DNA of 64,000 bases, taken from positions 1-64,000 of the forward strand of contig CANGYJ010000001.1 of assembly GCA_947458455.1 (NCBI GenBank), read 5' to 3'. Source of the stretch: Verrucomicrobiaceae bacterium (GTDB lineage: Bacteria; Verrucomicrobiota; Verrucomicrobiia; Verrucomicrobiales; Verrucomicrobiaceae). Made by a program: the position numbers and the translations under genes. Shown here piece by piece: positions 17,304 to 27,100 of this stretch. Below the pieces are notes generated by a model. The model ran no database searches. It was not told the origin of the DNA and was given only the letters and a program-made list of their open reading frames with translations. The stretch's first letter is position 1, and the number at the start of each line of letters is the position of its first letter.

Positions 17304-17365
17304 GGCCCGGCTTGCACGCTCCCGGCACCTTGCTACGGACCACATCCACCATCCCCCCGAGTCTC

Positions 17366-17815
17366 GTGACCAAAATCTTCGAAATCCAAGGCAAATTCGA
17401 CACTGAAAACGACTGCCACAAGCTGCTCTACGCCCCGCATCCGCTGCCTCTGAAGTATCGTGAAGGGCGGGTGTATAAAATCGAGTTCAGCGGCGAGGAA
17501 GCCGCGCTGGATGCCTTTGTGAACAAGGTGCTCGTCGATTCGATCAGCCAAGAGGCCCGCATCGGCGGCCAGCCAGTCCATCAAAAGGCGGCTTTCGTCC
17601 TCGAATACGGCATGAAGGGCGCAGCGCTCGATTTGGAGAAGGAAATGATCCTCAATTACTTCCGCAGCATGGCTTCCCCTGGCTTTGAGATCACTCGTCT
17701 CACGCTGCGTACTCGCATCTACGTCTTCGGTGAAGGTGCGGAGCCTGCCCAGTTTGTGCGTGACATCGTGAACCCCGCCATTCACACTCACGAGGTTTTG
17801 AAAGCGGCGGCGTGA
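17366..17815 (+). CDS. Conserved-looking hypothetical protein
   Basis: The protein has 149 residues from a GTG at 17366 (a TTG at 17312 would extend it by 18 residues of poor quality). It looks like an alternating alpha/beta fold built from two similar halves, each with a beta strand, helix and Val/Ile-rich strand (KIEFSGEEAALDAFVNKVL, RIYVFGEGAEPAQFVRDIV). No signal peptide. The next gene begins with a GTG overlapping its TGA. Not recognised. Confidence 0.6.
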   Translation: MTKIFEIQGKFDTENDCHKLLYAPHPLPLKYREGRVYKIEFSGEEAALDAFVNKVLVDSISQEARIGGQPVHQKAAFVLEYGMKGAALDLEKEMILNYFRSMASPGFEITRLTLRTRIYVFGEGAEPAQFVRDIVNPAIHTHEVLKAAA

Positions 17816-19023
17816 GGCAGGCTGCACAACGCATTCGCGGTTCGATGATTCGAATTTTTCCCATGATTCGATGCTCTGTGCCTGCGGCGTGCCGGGTTGG
17901 GAACCTCCGCAGGGCATTTTTAGTGCTGGCTGGGTTTTCTCTGGCTGCCTGCCAGCAGGCCCCGGTGAAGCTGCCCGAGGATGATCTGGTGCGGCAGGCA
18001 CGCGAGTGGCGGAAGAAGGATGGGATGAAGACGGCACGCGACCGCCTGCTGGTGAGCCTGGAGAAGATGGACGCGGGAGGCGGGGCCTTTGAAAAGAGGC
18101 TGCTGCGGACCAATGCGGACAAGCAGTTTGCCTTTGCGGATTCCATGTCGGGGCTAACGCCCGCGCAACGGCAGCGGACCGGGATCTACTTTTTGTGCGG
18201 CTTTCACACAGCGACGGATCTTTCCAAGCGGGTGGCTGTGAACGTCGTTGAATCCCTCCGTGCTCAGGGCTGGCACGCACGGCTGATCGACCTCAAGCCG
18301 CATGAAACCGTGCAGCAGGACGCTCAGCGGGTGCAGGTGGCGATGGAAAAAGAGCTGCCACAGGTGGACCGGGCGGTGCTCGCCGGTTTCTCAAAGGGCG
18401 GGCTGGACTGGATGCAGTGGTTCTCCCACGAGGCGGCGAAACTGCCGGCTCGTGAACGGGCCAAAGTGCGGCTGATGATGAGTTTTGCCGGCGTGCTGCG
18501 TGGGTCGATGGTGGCCGATTGGCTCTACCGCGGCTGGCCGCCGTTTGCCCACACGACGAGGCAGTATGTGCGGCTGTTTGATCAGCATGGACGGAAGGTG
18601 ATCGAGGACGTGCGGTCGGTGAGCCAGGACCCGTGGATGCAGGATCCCGCTCCGAGTCTGCGGGAAATCGCTCCCGATTTACGCGTCATTAGCCTGGTGG
18701 CGGTGCCGGATGGTCCCAATGGGTATCCGCAGGCACATTTTGGATTTAAGGTGCTCAGCCGACTGGTGGCGGCGCAGTGGCGCTGGGTAGGGCCGCTGGA
18801 TGGCATGACCGAAAGCGCCTCCCAAGTGCTGCCACCGGGTTCAGGAGTGGAGCAGCATCTCGTGCGGGTGCTGGGATCGCATGCGCTGCTGGATGGGCGC
18901 TACCTGAACGGTGCCGCCGTCTCCTCCGCCTTCACGAAAAAGCACGCCGAGCAAAACCAAGGCGGAAAAGAGCTGCTCGATGACCTTTTGCGCAGTCTTC
19001 CGCGTGCCTGGGTGATGCGGTAG
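17812..19023 (+). CDS. Putative lipoprotein with alpha/beta-hydrolase-like fold
   Basis: The protein has up to 403 residues. A lipobox (GFSLAAC) follows a hydrophobic stretch, so the mature protein would be lipid-anchored; ATGs at 17845 or 17863 give a more normal signal length than the GTG at 17812. The mid region has a strand-turn-helix G-F-S-K-G (LAGFSKGGLDWMQW), resembling the nucleophile elbow G-x-S-x-G of alpha/beta hydrolases. A later His (GYPQAHFGF or GSHALLDG) might complete a triad. Substrate unknown. It overlaps the preceding gene by four bases. Confidence 0.65.
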   Translation: MRQAAQRIRGSMIRIFPMIRCSVPAACRVGNLRRAFLVLAGFSLAACQQAPVKLPEDDLVRQAREWRKKDGMKTARDRLLVSLEKMDAGGGAFEKRLLRTNADKQFAFADSMSGLTPAQRQRTGIYFLCGFHTATDLSKRVAVNVVESLRAQGWHARLIDLKPHETVQQDAQRVQVAMEKELPQVDRAVLAGFSKGGLDWMQWFSHEAAKLPARERAKVRLMMSFAGVLRGSMVADWLYRGWPPFAHTTRQYVRLFDQHGRKVIEDVRSVSQDPWMQDPAPSLREIAPDLRVISLVAVPDGPNGYPQAHFGFKVLSRLVAAQWRWVGPLDGMTESASQVLPPGSGVEQHLVRVLGSHALLDGRYLNGAAVSSAFTKKHAEQNQGGKELLDDLLRSLPRAWVMR

Positions 19024-19032
19024 GCTAGGCAC

Positions 19033-19611
19033 TCAGCTCTTTGGCTCTCTTTGCCACCAGCCCAGCGCAAAACCGATACCCGCTCCGAAGCCGAGGCCGT
19101 GAAACAAGCCCCAGCCGAGCTTGGCCACGATGGCCACCTGCGGTTTGGCCCAGCCTTCGATGCCGTGAGCGAGGAAGCCATACATCCATTTTCCGCCAAG
19201 GAAATAGCCAGCGGTGTGCAGCACAAAAAGCACCGCCGCTCCGCTCCAGAAGCCACGAGCCTTGCCGAGCTTTATCCACGCTACCCAGCCAAAAAACAGC
19301 GTCCCAGCCAGCGCCGCGATCCATTCCCGCTGCTCATGTTTGATCAAGAACCACGCCAAACTCCAAAGCACGGCGTAACCTCCAAACGCGGGCAAAAAGA
19401 GCGTGTAGAACCTTCGAAGCCGGTTTTCACCTTTCATGAGCCCGCTCATCGCCAAACCTGATCCGAGCAGGTAAACCAAGGCGATGAGCGCATACATGCC
19501 TACCTCGCTCCCGGCGATTCGCGGCACAAAAGCCCACACGGAGTAGGCCAGTAGGCTCACGAAGCCTAGGCCGAGGCTGCCGTGGAGAGTGGATCGAAGA
19601 AGGACATTCAT
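19033..19611 (-). CDS. Multi-pass membrane protein of unknown function
   Basis: The protein has 192 residues from the ATG at 19611 (an upstream start would add a hydrophilic leader). Six to seven hydrophobic helices cover almost the whole length, with Gly-rich helices and a KGENRLRRFY loop. No catalytic motif is evident. It is convergent with the lipoprotein gene, with nine bases between the stops. Confidence 0.65.
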   Translation of the reverse strand: MNVLLRSTLHGSLGLGFVSLLAYSVWAFVPRIAGSEVGMYALIALVYLLGSGLAMSGLMKGENRLRRFYTLFLPAFGGYAVLWSLAWFLIKHEQREWIAALAGTLFFGWVAWIKLGKARGFWSGAAVLFVLHTAGYFLGGKWMYGFLAHGIEGWAKPQVAIVAKLGWGLFHGLGFGAGIGFALGWWQREPKS

Positions 19612-19743
19612 GCGGCATGCAAAACGCTCTCCAAGGAAGCTTCTTCGGCTTCTTTCATGTGCCGGCACTCTCGGGATATTCCCCCTTTCCAAACCAAAAT
19701 TGAACCACTAGCATCGCCTCCGACTCCAACAGCGGTCTCTCCT

Positions 19744-20721
19744 ATGAAAACACCACGCGCTGCCGCCTTTCTCGCTCTCGCTGCCAGCCTCGCGAGTCTT
19801 TGTTACCTCCGTGCCGATGACGGTGAAGAAAGCGTGGCGAAGGCCGAAAAACCCAAAATGGCCATCTTTGCCGAGGATGTGACCGTCGATGGCACCCGCC
19901 GCCCGGAACTCGGACGTGCCTTGGCTGATAGCCTCAGCACCGCGTTGCTGCGTCGCGGTCAGGTGCGTGTGTTTAATCTCATGACCGAGGAAACCGAGAG
20001 CGGCACTCAAGTGCTCCGTTCGCCGCGTGACTCCGGCGTGAACCGCTCACACGCCACCGCTCTCGATAAGGGCCTCGATTACCTCCTTTCCTTCAATCTG
20101 CTCTCCAACGGCCCCGAGCATCGCATGACCGTCAAAAAGACCCGCGTGCCGAATTCCGAGCTCGTGGATTCCTGGCAGTTCAGCCACTACGGTCGCGCCA
20201 GCGAGCTCTTCAGCCTCGTGCCAAAATTCGTCGAGCGGGTGGACCCCAAGCCCATCATCCGTGGTTACCCAGCGATGCAATCCCCTTCGGAACTGCGCCC
20301 CCAACTGCGTCCCGAAAACAATCCCCAGTTTGCCGGGGATTACGCCAATCCCTCCAGCCCACGCTACGATCCTTGGCGGATGAACCAAATGGCGAACTAT
20401 CCCGATCTCGCCAACGTCCCCAAAGCGCTCACTTATCAAGAGGTCGGCTCCATCGCCCACATCAATGACTTCTGGAAGTTTGCCATCGTGCGTCCGAAAA
20501 ATGGCGTGCTCCTCAAGGAAAATGACCCGCTCCATGTGCTCTACGATGAAGGCGATGTGTATGCGAACCTGCGTGTCGGCAATGTGGAGCGTACCGGTGC
20601 CGTGGCGGACTACGGTGGCCTCACACCAGCCTACAAGCCGCTGTATCGTGGCGACAAAGTCTATGGCTGGGCCACGCCACAGGGCTTTCCTTCGGACCAG
20701 CGTGTTGAAGGGTCGAAGTAA
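19744..20721 (+). CDS. Exported protein with CsgG/LpoB-like N-terminal region
   Basis: The protein has 325 residues from the ATG at 19744, giving a signal peptide (MKTPRAAAFLALAASLASL). The region MAIFAEDVTVDG...ELGRALADSLSTALLRRG...RVFNL resembles the fold used by CsgG/LpoB/TolB-N-like proteins, where a helix of L-x-x-x-L spacing follows the first strand. The C-terminal half holds Pro- and Tyr-rich loops and a beta-rich end (FWKFAIVRPKNGVLLKEND) that may form an SH3-like barrel. Family placement is tentative; function unknown. Confidence 0.6.
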   Translation: MKTPRAAAFLALAASLASLCYLRADDGEESVAKAEKPKMAIFAEDVTVDGTRRPELGRALADSLSTALLRRGQVRVFNLMTEETESGTQVLRSPRDSGVNRSHATALDKGLDYLLSFNLLSNGPEHRMTVKKTRVPNSELVDSWQFSHYGRASELFSLVPKFVERVDPKPIIRGYPAMQSPSELRPQLRPENNPQFAGDYANPSSPRYDPWRMNQMANYPDLANVPKALTYQEVGSIAHINDFWKFAIVRPKNGVLLKENDPLHVLYDEGDVYANLRVGNVERTGAVADYGGLTPAYKPLYRGDKVYGWATPQGFPSDQRVEGSK

Positions 20722-20728
20722 AACGCGC

Positions 20729-21841
20729 TCAGGTCAGATCGCGAAGCTTTCGAGCCGCTTTCAGCACCTTGGCTACAGCCTCGGTCGCTTCCGCCATCGT
20801 ATTCATTCGGCTGAATGAAAATCGCAGCGTGCTCGCCGCATGCCGCGCCTCATATCCCATCGCCTCCAGCACATGCGAGGGATGCAGTGATGCCGTGTGA
20901 CAGGCTGAACCCACCGAGCAAGCCACGCCCACCTGATCGAGCAGAATGAGCATCCCCGCCGCGTCGATGCCAGGAAAGCATAGGCTGGAGGTATTCGGGA
21001 GTCGCGGCGCCTTCACCCCATGAATCACCGCATCCGGCCACTCGCTCACGATTTGCGCTTCAAAAGCATCGCGAAGCTCGCTGGAGCACGCTGACATGGC
21101 CAACTCCGCCGCTTTGCCTAGCCCGACGATGCCGGGAACATTCTCCGTGCCGCTGCGCCGCCCGCCTTCCTGCCCGCCGCCGATGATCAACGGCTCAAAG
21201 CGCACTCGCTGGCTTACGAACATGGCTCCGATGCCCTTCGGCGCATGAAACTTGTGCCCGCTCAGGCTCATGAAATCGACCTTCGCATCCAGCGGCACCT
21301 TGCCGATCATCTGCACCGCATCCGCATGCACCAAAGCGCCATGCTCATGCGCCAGCGCCGCGATTTCCCGCATCGTTTGAATGACACCGGTTTCATTATT
21401 CGCCCACAAGACGGAGACGAGGGCGGCGTCGTTCGACTTGAGGGCTTCATCCAGCTCCGCGAGGTCGATAAGGCCATTGGCATCCACTTTGATGTGGCAA
21501 ACCGTGCCGCCGCTCTCCTCCCATCGCATCGCACATTCGAGTCCTGCCGCATGCTCGGCCTTCGTCGTGATCAAAGTCGGCCTCTCCGGCCACAAACGCC
21601 TGACGGAGGCATGCACTGCATTGATCGACTCCGTGGCGCCGCTCGTGAAAACGACCTCCCGCGCCTCCGCACCGATCATCGCCCCCACCTGCGCCCTCGC
21701 TGTTTCCACCGCCTTGCGAGCTTTTCGCCCCGCCGCATAGCTCGCCGAAGCATTCGCCGGATTCTCCCGCCAAAACGGCATCATCACCTCCAGCACCGCT
21801 GGATCGATAGGTGTCGTGGCATTGGCATCGAGGTAGATCAT
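20729..21841 (-). CDS. Cysteine desulfurase (NifS/IscS family)
   Basis: This PLP enzyme takes sulfur from cysteine for Fe-S clusters and thiolated cofactors. The protein has 370 residues. The PLP lysine is Lys197 in SGHKFHAPKG; the cofactor-binding EHAAGLE, NNETGVIQ and HADAVQ segments are present. The persulfide-carrying Cys is in the VACSVGSACHTASLHPS loop. The start codon overlaps the stop of the upstream DUF3368 gene (ATGA), so translation is probably coupled to a toxin-antitoxin module. No IscU-type scaffold gene is adjacent. Confidence 0.92.
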   Translation of the reverse strand: MIYLDANATTPIDPAVLEVMMPFWRENPANASASYAAGRKARKAVETARAQVGAMIGAEAREVVFTSGATESINAVHASVRRLWPERPTLITTKAEHAAGLECAMRWEESGGTVCHIKVDANGLIDLAELDEALKSNDAALVSVLWANNETGVIQTMREIAALAHEHGALVHADAVQMIGKVPLDAKVDFMSLSGHKFHAPKGIGAMFVSQRVRFEPLIIGGGQEGGRRSGTENVPGIVGLGKAAELAMSACSSELRDAFEAQIVSEWPDAVIHGVKAPRLPNTSSLCFPGIDAAGMLILLDQVGVACSVGSACHTASLHPSHVLEAMGYEARHAASTLRFSFSRMNTMAEATEAVAKVLKAARKLRDLT

Positions 21842-22317
21842 TCGCCGACGAGTTGGAGAGCTGATCGGACGAGCGAATCGCTCAAATGAGCGCCTGCATC
21901 ACGTAAATCGCGAATGAATGGCGCGGCGGCTTGAATGAGATGCTTCTTTTTCGCGATGAGCAGCACGCCTAAACTGCCCGTGACTGGCATACGCATCACT
22001 TCCGCGCAGCGTCGCCCGGCTAGATCATCAATCACGACCTCGGATTGACCCGCATCCACCGCCCAGGCGATCACCGCCGTCTCACCCTTGCCGAGATCCC
22101 AGCTCGCAATCTCCGAAGGGATGGCCTTATCGTCCCGCACGATGCCCTCAGGCAGGGAAGTGATCCACTGGTGTCCGGGATCAGCGCCTCCAGCCGAGCA
22201 TACCTCTTCAAAGACGCTGCGGGGAATGATCGTTTCGGAAGGAATACGCAGCAGCAAATCTGCTTGGCCGATTTTTGCCAAGAGAATGACTGGAGAGGCA
22301 TTGACAATCCAGCGCAT
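21838..22317 (-). CDS. DUF3368 PIN-like toxin
   Basis: The protein has 159 residues. WIVNASPVILLAKIGQADLL is the DUF3368 opening strand and helix, and LGKGETAVIAWA, VVIDDLAGRRCAEVM and VTGSLGVLLIAKKK are its later signature segments. These proteins are relatives of PIN ribonucleases and usually pair with UPF0175 antitoxins, as here. The first acidic position is Asn (IVNAS), as in part of the family. Its start lies one base after the antitoxin stop, and its stop overlaps the cysteine desulfurase start. Confidence 0.8.
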   Translation of the reverse strand: MRWIVNASPVILLAKIGQADLLLRIPSETIIPRSVFEEVCSAGGADPGHQWITSLPEGIVRDDKAIPSEIASWDLGKGETAVIAWAVDAGQSEVVIDDLAGRRCAEVMRMPVTGSLGVLLIAKKKHLIQAAAPFIRDLRDAGAHLSDSLVRSALQLVGE

Positions 22318-22318
22318 G

Positions 22319-22573
22319 CTAGTGACGGGCCAGGCTGGCCTTGAGGTCTGGGAGCGTTTCCTGCATCGGTGTGACTCCAAAACGACCCAGCGAGTCGATG
22401 AAGGCAGCACGAGTGACTCCAGCCACTTCCGCAGCTTTACCCTGGCTGAGCATCCCTGCTTCAAACCACTTCACCGCCGCCGCGAGGCGCATCGCATGTA
22501 CAAACTCCTTGGGCGACACTCGCAGCGCGGAGAAGGCAGTGTCAGGCAAATCGAGTTCCACAGTCGTAGTCAT
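22319..22573 (-). CDS. UPF0175 antitoxin
   Basis: The protein has 84 residues from the ATG at 22573. The UPF0175 helix-turn-helix core is clear: AAAVKWFEAGMLSQGKAAEV, AGVTRAAFIDSLGRFGVTP. It should bind both its own promoter and the toxin. The operon order (antitoxin, toxin, then cysteine desulfurase) reads away from the divergent serS gene, with an 88-base shared promoter region. Confidence 0.8.
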   Translation of the reverse strand: MTTTVELDLPDTAFSALRVSPKEFVHAMRLAAAVKWFEAGMLSQGKAAEVAGVTRAAFIDSLGRFGVTPMQETLPDLKASLARH

Positions 22574-22661
22574 GGGTCGAGTGTCGCGGTCTCGATTCAC
22601 ACTGTCAACGCCTCCTTCCCGCACTCGACAAGCTACGCCGCCCCGCTAGCATCGCGGTCCT

Positions 22662-23933
22662 ATGCTCGATATCCGGCTCCTTCGCGAAAATCCTGACTCC
22701 ATCAAACAACGCCTCGCCAACCGTGGCGGCGAACATGCGTCCCTCGTGGATCAGGTGCTTGAAATCGATACCCAGCGCCGCAGTGCCGAGACCGAGCGCC
22801 AGAAGCTTCAGGGCGACCGCAACCGCATCAGCAAAGAGATCGGTATCGCCAAAAAGAACGGCCAGGATACCAGCGCCATCGAGGCTGAGGTTCGCGGCAT
22901 TGGCACCCGCATTGACGAAATCGGTCGTGACGCTGACGCGAGTGATGTGAAGCAGCGCGACCTGCTTCTCAGCATCCCGAATCTTCCTCACGAGGCCTGT
23001 CCCGTCGGCCACAGCGCCGAAGAGAATCCCGAAGTGCGTGTCTGGGGCACAAAGCCCGCTTTCGCCTTTGAACCCAAGGATCACACCGCCATCGCTGGAG
23101 CACTCGGCATGATTGATTTCGAGGCCGGCGTGAAAATCACTGGCAGCGCCTTCGTCGTTTACAAAGGCGCAGGCGCTCGTCTGGAACGTGCGCTGATCAA
23201 TTTCCTGCTCGACCTGCACACCATGCAGCATGGCTATCAGGAAATCAGCCCGCCGCTGCTGGTGAAACCCGAGTGCCTCGTCGGCACTGGCCAGCTTCCA
23301 AAGTTTGGCGATCAGGTCTATCACAGCCCCGAGGATGATCTCTACCTCATCCCCACCGCCGAGGTGCCCGTGACGAATCTGCACCGCGAGGAAATCGTAT
23401 CGCATGATAAGCTGCCGATCAATTACGCTGCCTACACGCCTTGTTTCCGTCGCGAAGCTGGCAGCGCCGGTCTCGGCACGCGTGGCCTCATTCGAATGCA
23501 TCAGTTTGATAAAGTCGAACTCGTGAAGATCACCACGCCGGAGACCAGCGTGGCGGAATTGGAAACGCTGACCGGCCACGCTGAAAATGTGCTCCAACTT
23601 CTCGGCCTGCATTACCGCGTCATCGAGCTCTGCACGGGTGACATCGGCTTTGGCTCCACCAAGACCTACGACATCGAAGTCTGGGCTCCCGGACAAGGTG
23701 CCTTCCTTGAAGTCAGCAGTTGCTCCAGCTTTGGCGACTACCAGGCCCGCCGCATGAACCTCCGCTTCAAAGACGAGAACGGCAAAAACCGCATCCCGCA
23801 CACGCTGAACGGCTCAGGCACCGCTTTGGCCCGTCTCTTTGTGGCTCTCGTGGAAACCTATCAGCAGGCGGATGGCTCGATTTTGATCCCCGAAGCCCTT
23901 CGCGGTCATTTCAGGGCCGAAAAGATCGGCTGA
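22662..23933 (+). CDS. serS: Seryl-tRNA synthetase
   Basis: SerS charges tRNA-Ser. The protein has 423 residues, the usual length. It has an N-terminal coiled-coil arm (about 25-105, rich in Glu/Arg) and a class II catalytic domain: motif 2 in YTPCFRREAGSAG with GLIRMHQFDKVELVK, and motif 3 in NGSGTALARLFVALVE. GAFLEVSSCSSFGDYQARR is the SerS-specific serine-site segment. It stands alone, divergent from the toxin-antitoxin operon. Confidence 0.97.
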   Translation: MLDIRLLRENPDSIKQRLANRGGEHASLVDQVLEIDTQRRSAETERQKLQGDRNRISKEIGIAKKNGQDTSAIEAEVRGIGTRIDEIGRDADASDVKQRDLLLSIPNLPHEACPVGHSAEENPEVRVWGTKPAFAFEPKDHTAIAGALGMIDFEAGVKITGSAFVVYKGAGARLERALINFLLDLHTMQHGYQEISPPLLVKPECLVGTGQLPKFGDQVYHSPEDDLYLIPTAEVPVTNLHREEIVSHDKLPINYAAYTPCFRREAGSAGLGTRGLIRMHQFDKVELVKITTPETSVAELETLTGHAENVLQLLGLHYRVIELCTGDIGFGSTKTYDIEVWAPGQGAFLEVSSCSSFGDYQARRMNLRFKDENGKNRIPHTLNGSGTALARLFVALVETYQQADGSILIPEALRGHFRAEKIG

Positions 23934-23951
23934 TCGGGCCACTCCAAAGAC

Positions 23952-23979
23952 TTGTTCACAGCGAACACGATTATTCACA
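23952..23979 (+). promoter_or_regulatory. Possible DnaA boxes upstream of smc
   Basis: TTATTCACA at 23971-23979 fits the DnaA consensus TTATNCACA exactly, and TTGTTCACA at 23952-23960 differs by one base. Both lie in the 205-base gap between serS and smc. Two boxes are too few for an origin. The rest of the gap has one hairpin (ATAGGCC 24049-24055 with GGCCTAT 24067-24073) and nothing else recognisable. Confidence 0.3.
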
Positions 23980-24138
23980 GGTTTCGGACCGGTGAAAATC
24001 ACCACATCTTGTTTCGGAGTCCTTAAAGAACCCCAAGATACGGGAAAAATAGGCCTTGTTCCTTGCGGCCTATCCACCGCGCATGGTTTGCTCCGGGGTA
24101 ACACTGTCTTTGCTTAACACTCACGTCCCGACCGCGCC

Positions 24139-27100
24139 ATGTACCTCAAGAGCCTCACCCTTCACGGCTTCAAGTCCTTCGCCGACAAGACCCACTTTGA
24201 ATTCCACAAAGGCGTCACCGGCATCGTCGGCCCCAATGGCTGCGGCAAATCGAACGTCGTCGATGCCATCCGCTGGGTGCTCGGGGAAACCTCCGCCAAA
24301 GCTCTTCGTGGCGATGAAATGGCCGATGTCATTTTCAACGGCACCGACAAGCGCAAACCCGTCGGCCTTGCCGAGGTCACGCTCACGATGGCAGATTGCG
24401 AGCAGTCGCTGAAAGTCGATTTCAATGAGGTCGCCATCACACGTCGCGTGTATCGCGATGGAAAGAGCGAGTATCGCCTCAACAACACCGTCTGCCGCCT
24501 CAAGGACATTCACGATCTCATCGCGGGCACCGGCATTGGCCGCGCCGCTTACTCGATCATGGCGCAGGGCCAGATCGACATGCTTCTCAGCTCGAAGCCG
24601 GAAGACCGACGCACCGTTTTCGAAGAAGCGGCGGGCATCACGAAGTTCAAATCGCAGAAGCGTGAAGCCCTGCGCAAACTCGAATACACCGAAGCAAACC
24701 TTCTCCGTGTCGCCGACATCATCGCGGAAGTAAAACGCCAGATGGGCACGCTCCAGCGCCAGGCCGCCAAGGCTCGCCGCTACCAGACGCTACTCGAAGA
24801 CACCCGACTGCTCGACACACACCTTGCTCACAAGCAATACACCGAGTTCTCCGGCGAAAAATCCGAGAGCGAAACGCAGGTGCGCATGCTGGCCAACCAG
24901 CTCGAAGAAACGAAGCTCAAGCTCCAAGGTGCCGAGGCCGATGCCGCGCAGACCCGCGAGGCCTACCACGCCCTCGAAAGCCAGATCAGCCAGGCTCGTC
25001 AGCAGGCGCAGGAGCTTCGCTCGCAGATGCAGAGCGCCGAAGGTCGCATCGGCTTCAATCGTGAGCGCAGTGAGGATTTGCAGGCCCGCATTCGTCAAAA
25101 CGAGGAGCAGATGGCCAACAACGAGGAACTCCTTGATCAGGCCCGTCGCGACCTCACCACGGCGGATGAGCAACTCGCCGCCATTCGTGAAAACATCGCT
25201 TCACGCCAGCTCGCGGTGAATGAACACGGCTCGCAGCATCAGAACCTCGTCCCCGAGCGCAATCGCCTCGACACTGAGCGCCGCAGCATCCGCGAATCGA
25301 TTCGCCAGTTCGAAGGCCAGATGGCCGCCAGTGAGGCCCGTGCGCAGTCGTTGACGAATCAAATCGCCGCTGACCGCCAGCGTCACGAGGCGCTCGCTCA
25401 TGATCGTCAAACCGCCGCGCATGCCCGCGAGGCCAGCCAGGTCGAATACGACGCCCTCCAGCGCCAGATTTCCGAACTCGAGCAGACCCGTGACGAACTC
25501 GACGAGAAGGCCAAAAACTGTGCTCGCGACATCATTGAGCGCCGCCGCCAGCGCGATGCGATGAACAACGAGCTCAACGAGCTTCAGCGCAGCCTCACTC
25601 AGCGCAAATCACGCCTCGAAGTCATCGAGCAGCTCCTCGCCAAAGGCGAAGGCCTCTCCTCCGGCACGCAGCGTGTCCTCGCCGGCCTCGATAACCCGGA
25701 AATCTACTCCACCGGCGTTCGTGGCTTGCTCGCATCCAGCATCGAGGTCGCTGACACGGCTTTCATCCCTGCCATCGAGGCGGCGCTCAAAGATCATCTC
25801 CAAGCCGTTTTGCTCACCGAAAGCGAATTGGCCGCTCAAATCGTCCAAAGGCTCTCCGATCACAAAATGGGCCGCGCCGCCCTTTTCCCGCAGGATTTCA
25901 TCAATCTGCGTTCGCAGGCCGATCGCGAGCTTTTGCCCGGCGGAGCCATCGCCTGGGCCACGGACAAGGTTCGCGTCAAAAACGGCGTGCAGAGCCTTAT
26001 CGACCACCTGTTGCATAATGTCGTCATCACAGAGGACATGCACACCGCGCTGCAGTTGAAGCGCCAGCTTCCGCACCTCGCCATCGCCACCATGAAGGGC
26101 GAATTTGTCAGCAGCGACGGCATCATCTATGGCGGCGCTTCGAAGGAAGAAGAAAGCTCCACTCTGCGCCGCGAGGCCGAGGTGAAGCAACTCCGCACCG
26201 AGGTCGAGGCGCTGGAGTTCCAGTTCCTCGAAAAAGACGAGGCCGTGCAAAACATCAGCTCGGAGCTTGAAGACATGCAGCGTGAGGAAGTCTCCCTCCG
26301 CGAGCAGTCTCAGCGTGCTCGCGAAGGCTTCTCCTCGCTTCAAGGAAAGATGTCCGTCGTCCAGCGTGCGCTTCAGCAGGCCACCGCGAAGTATGAAAGC
26401 ATCGAGTGGGATCAAAACCAGATCTCCGAGCGCATCGGCGGCAGCGAAGGCGTCATCAATCAGATGCGTGAAGCCGCGATGATCGCCCTCGAGCAGCTCG
26501 AAGGCAGCCGCGTGCGTGAAAACGAACTCGAACTCGAAATGGAGACCTTCCTCCGTCGCGAACTCGAATCCAGCGAGCAACTCAATGAACTCCGCACCGC
26601 ATTGGCACTCGAACAAAGCGCCCTCGGCAGCATCGAGCGTCAGAAGACACCGCTCGGTGCCCGCATGCAGGAACTCGCCGCCGCCATTCGCCGCTTTGAT
26701 GAGGAGATCGCCACTTGGCGCATGCGCATTCAGCAGAGCGAGGCCGAAAACGCCCGCTTCGCCGAGCAGATTGAATCCCAACAAGGAACCATCGCCGCCA
26801 TCGAAGAGCACCTGCACTCCAAGACCGAAGAACGCGCCGGACTCTTCGAGCAAGTCAGCCGCCTCGAAGCCGAACTCACGCAACTGCGCCAAAGCTTCAA
26901 CGGCCTCAACGAAAGCCGCAACCGCGCCGAAGTCGCCCTGACCCGTGTCGATCTTCGCCTCGAAAACCTCATCAGTCAGGTGCAGGAGCGTTACAGCTTC
27001 CACATCAGCGCCTTTGAGCCGGACTACCACGTCCTCATGTTGACCATCGAGGAGCAGAAGAAGAACCGCAGCCGTGGCAAGAAGGCCGCCAGTGCTGCCG

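Noticed and set aside
23952-24138. A replication origin between serS and smc.
   Set aside because: Only one exact and one near DnaA box are present, with no AT-rich unwinding element and no dnaA, dnaN or gidA/parAB neighbours.
25609-27030. A 473-codon minus-strand open frame opposite smc.
   Set aside because: It is an antisense shadow of the SMC coiled coil; composition mirrors the sense codons and no domain is seen.
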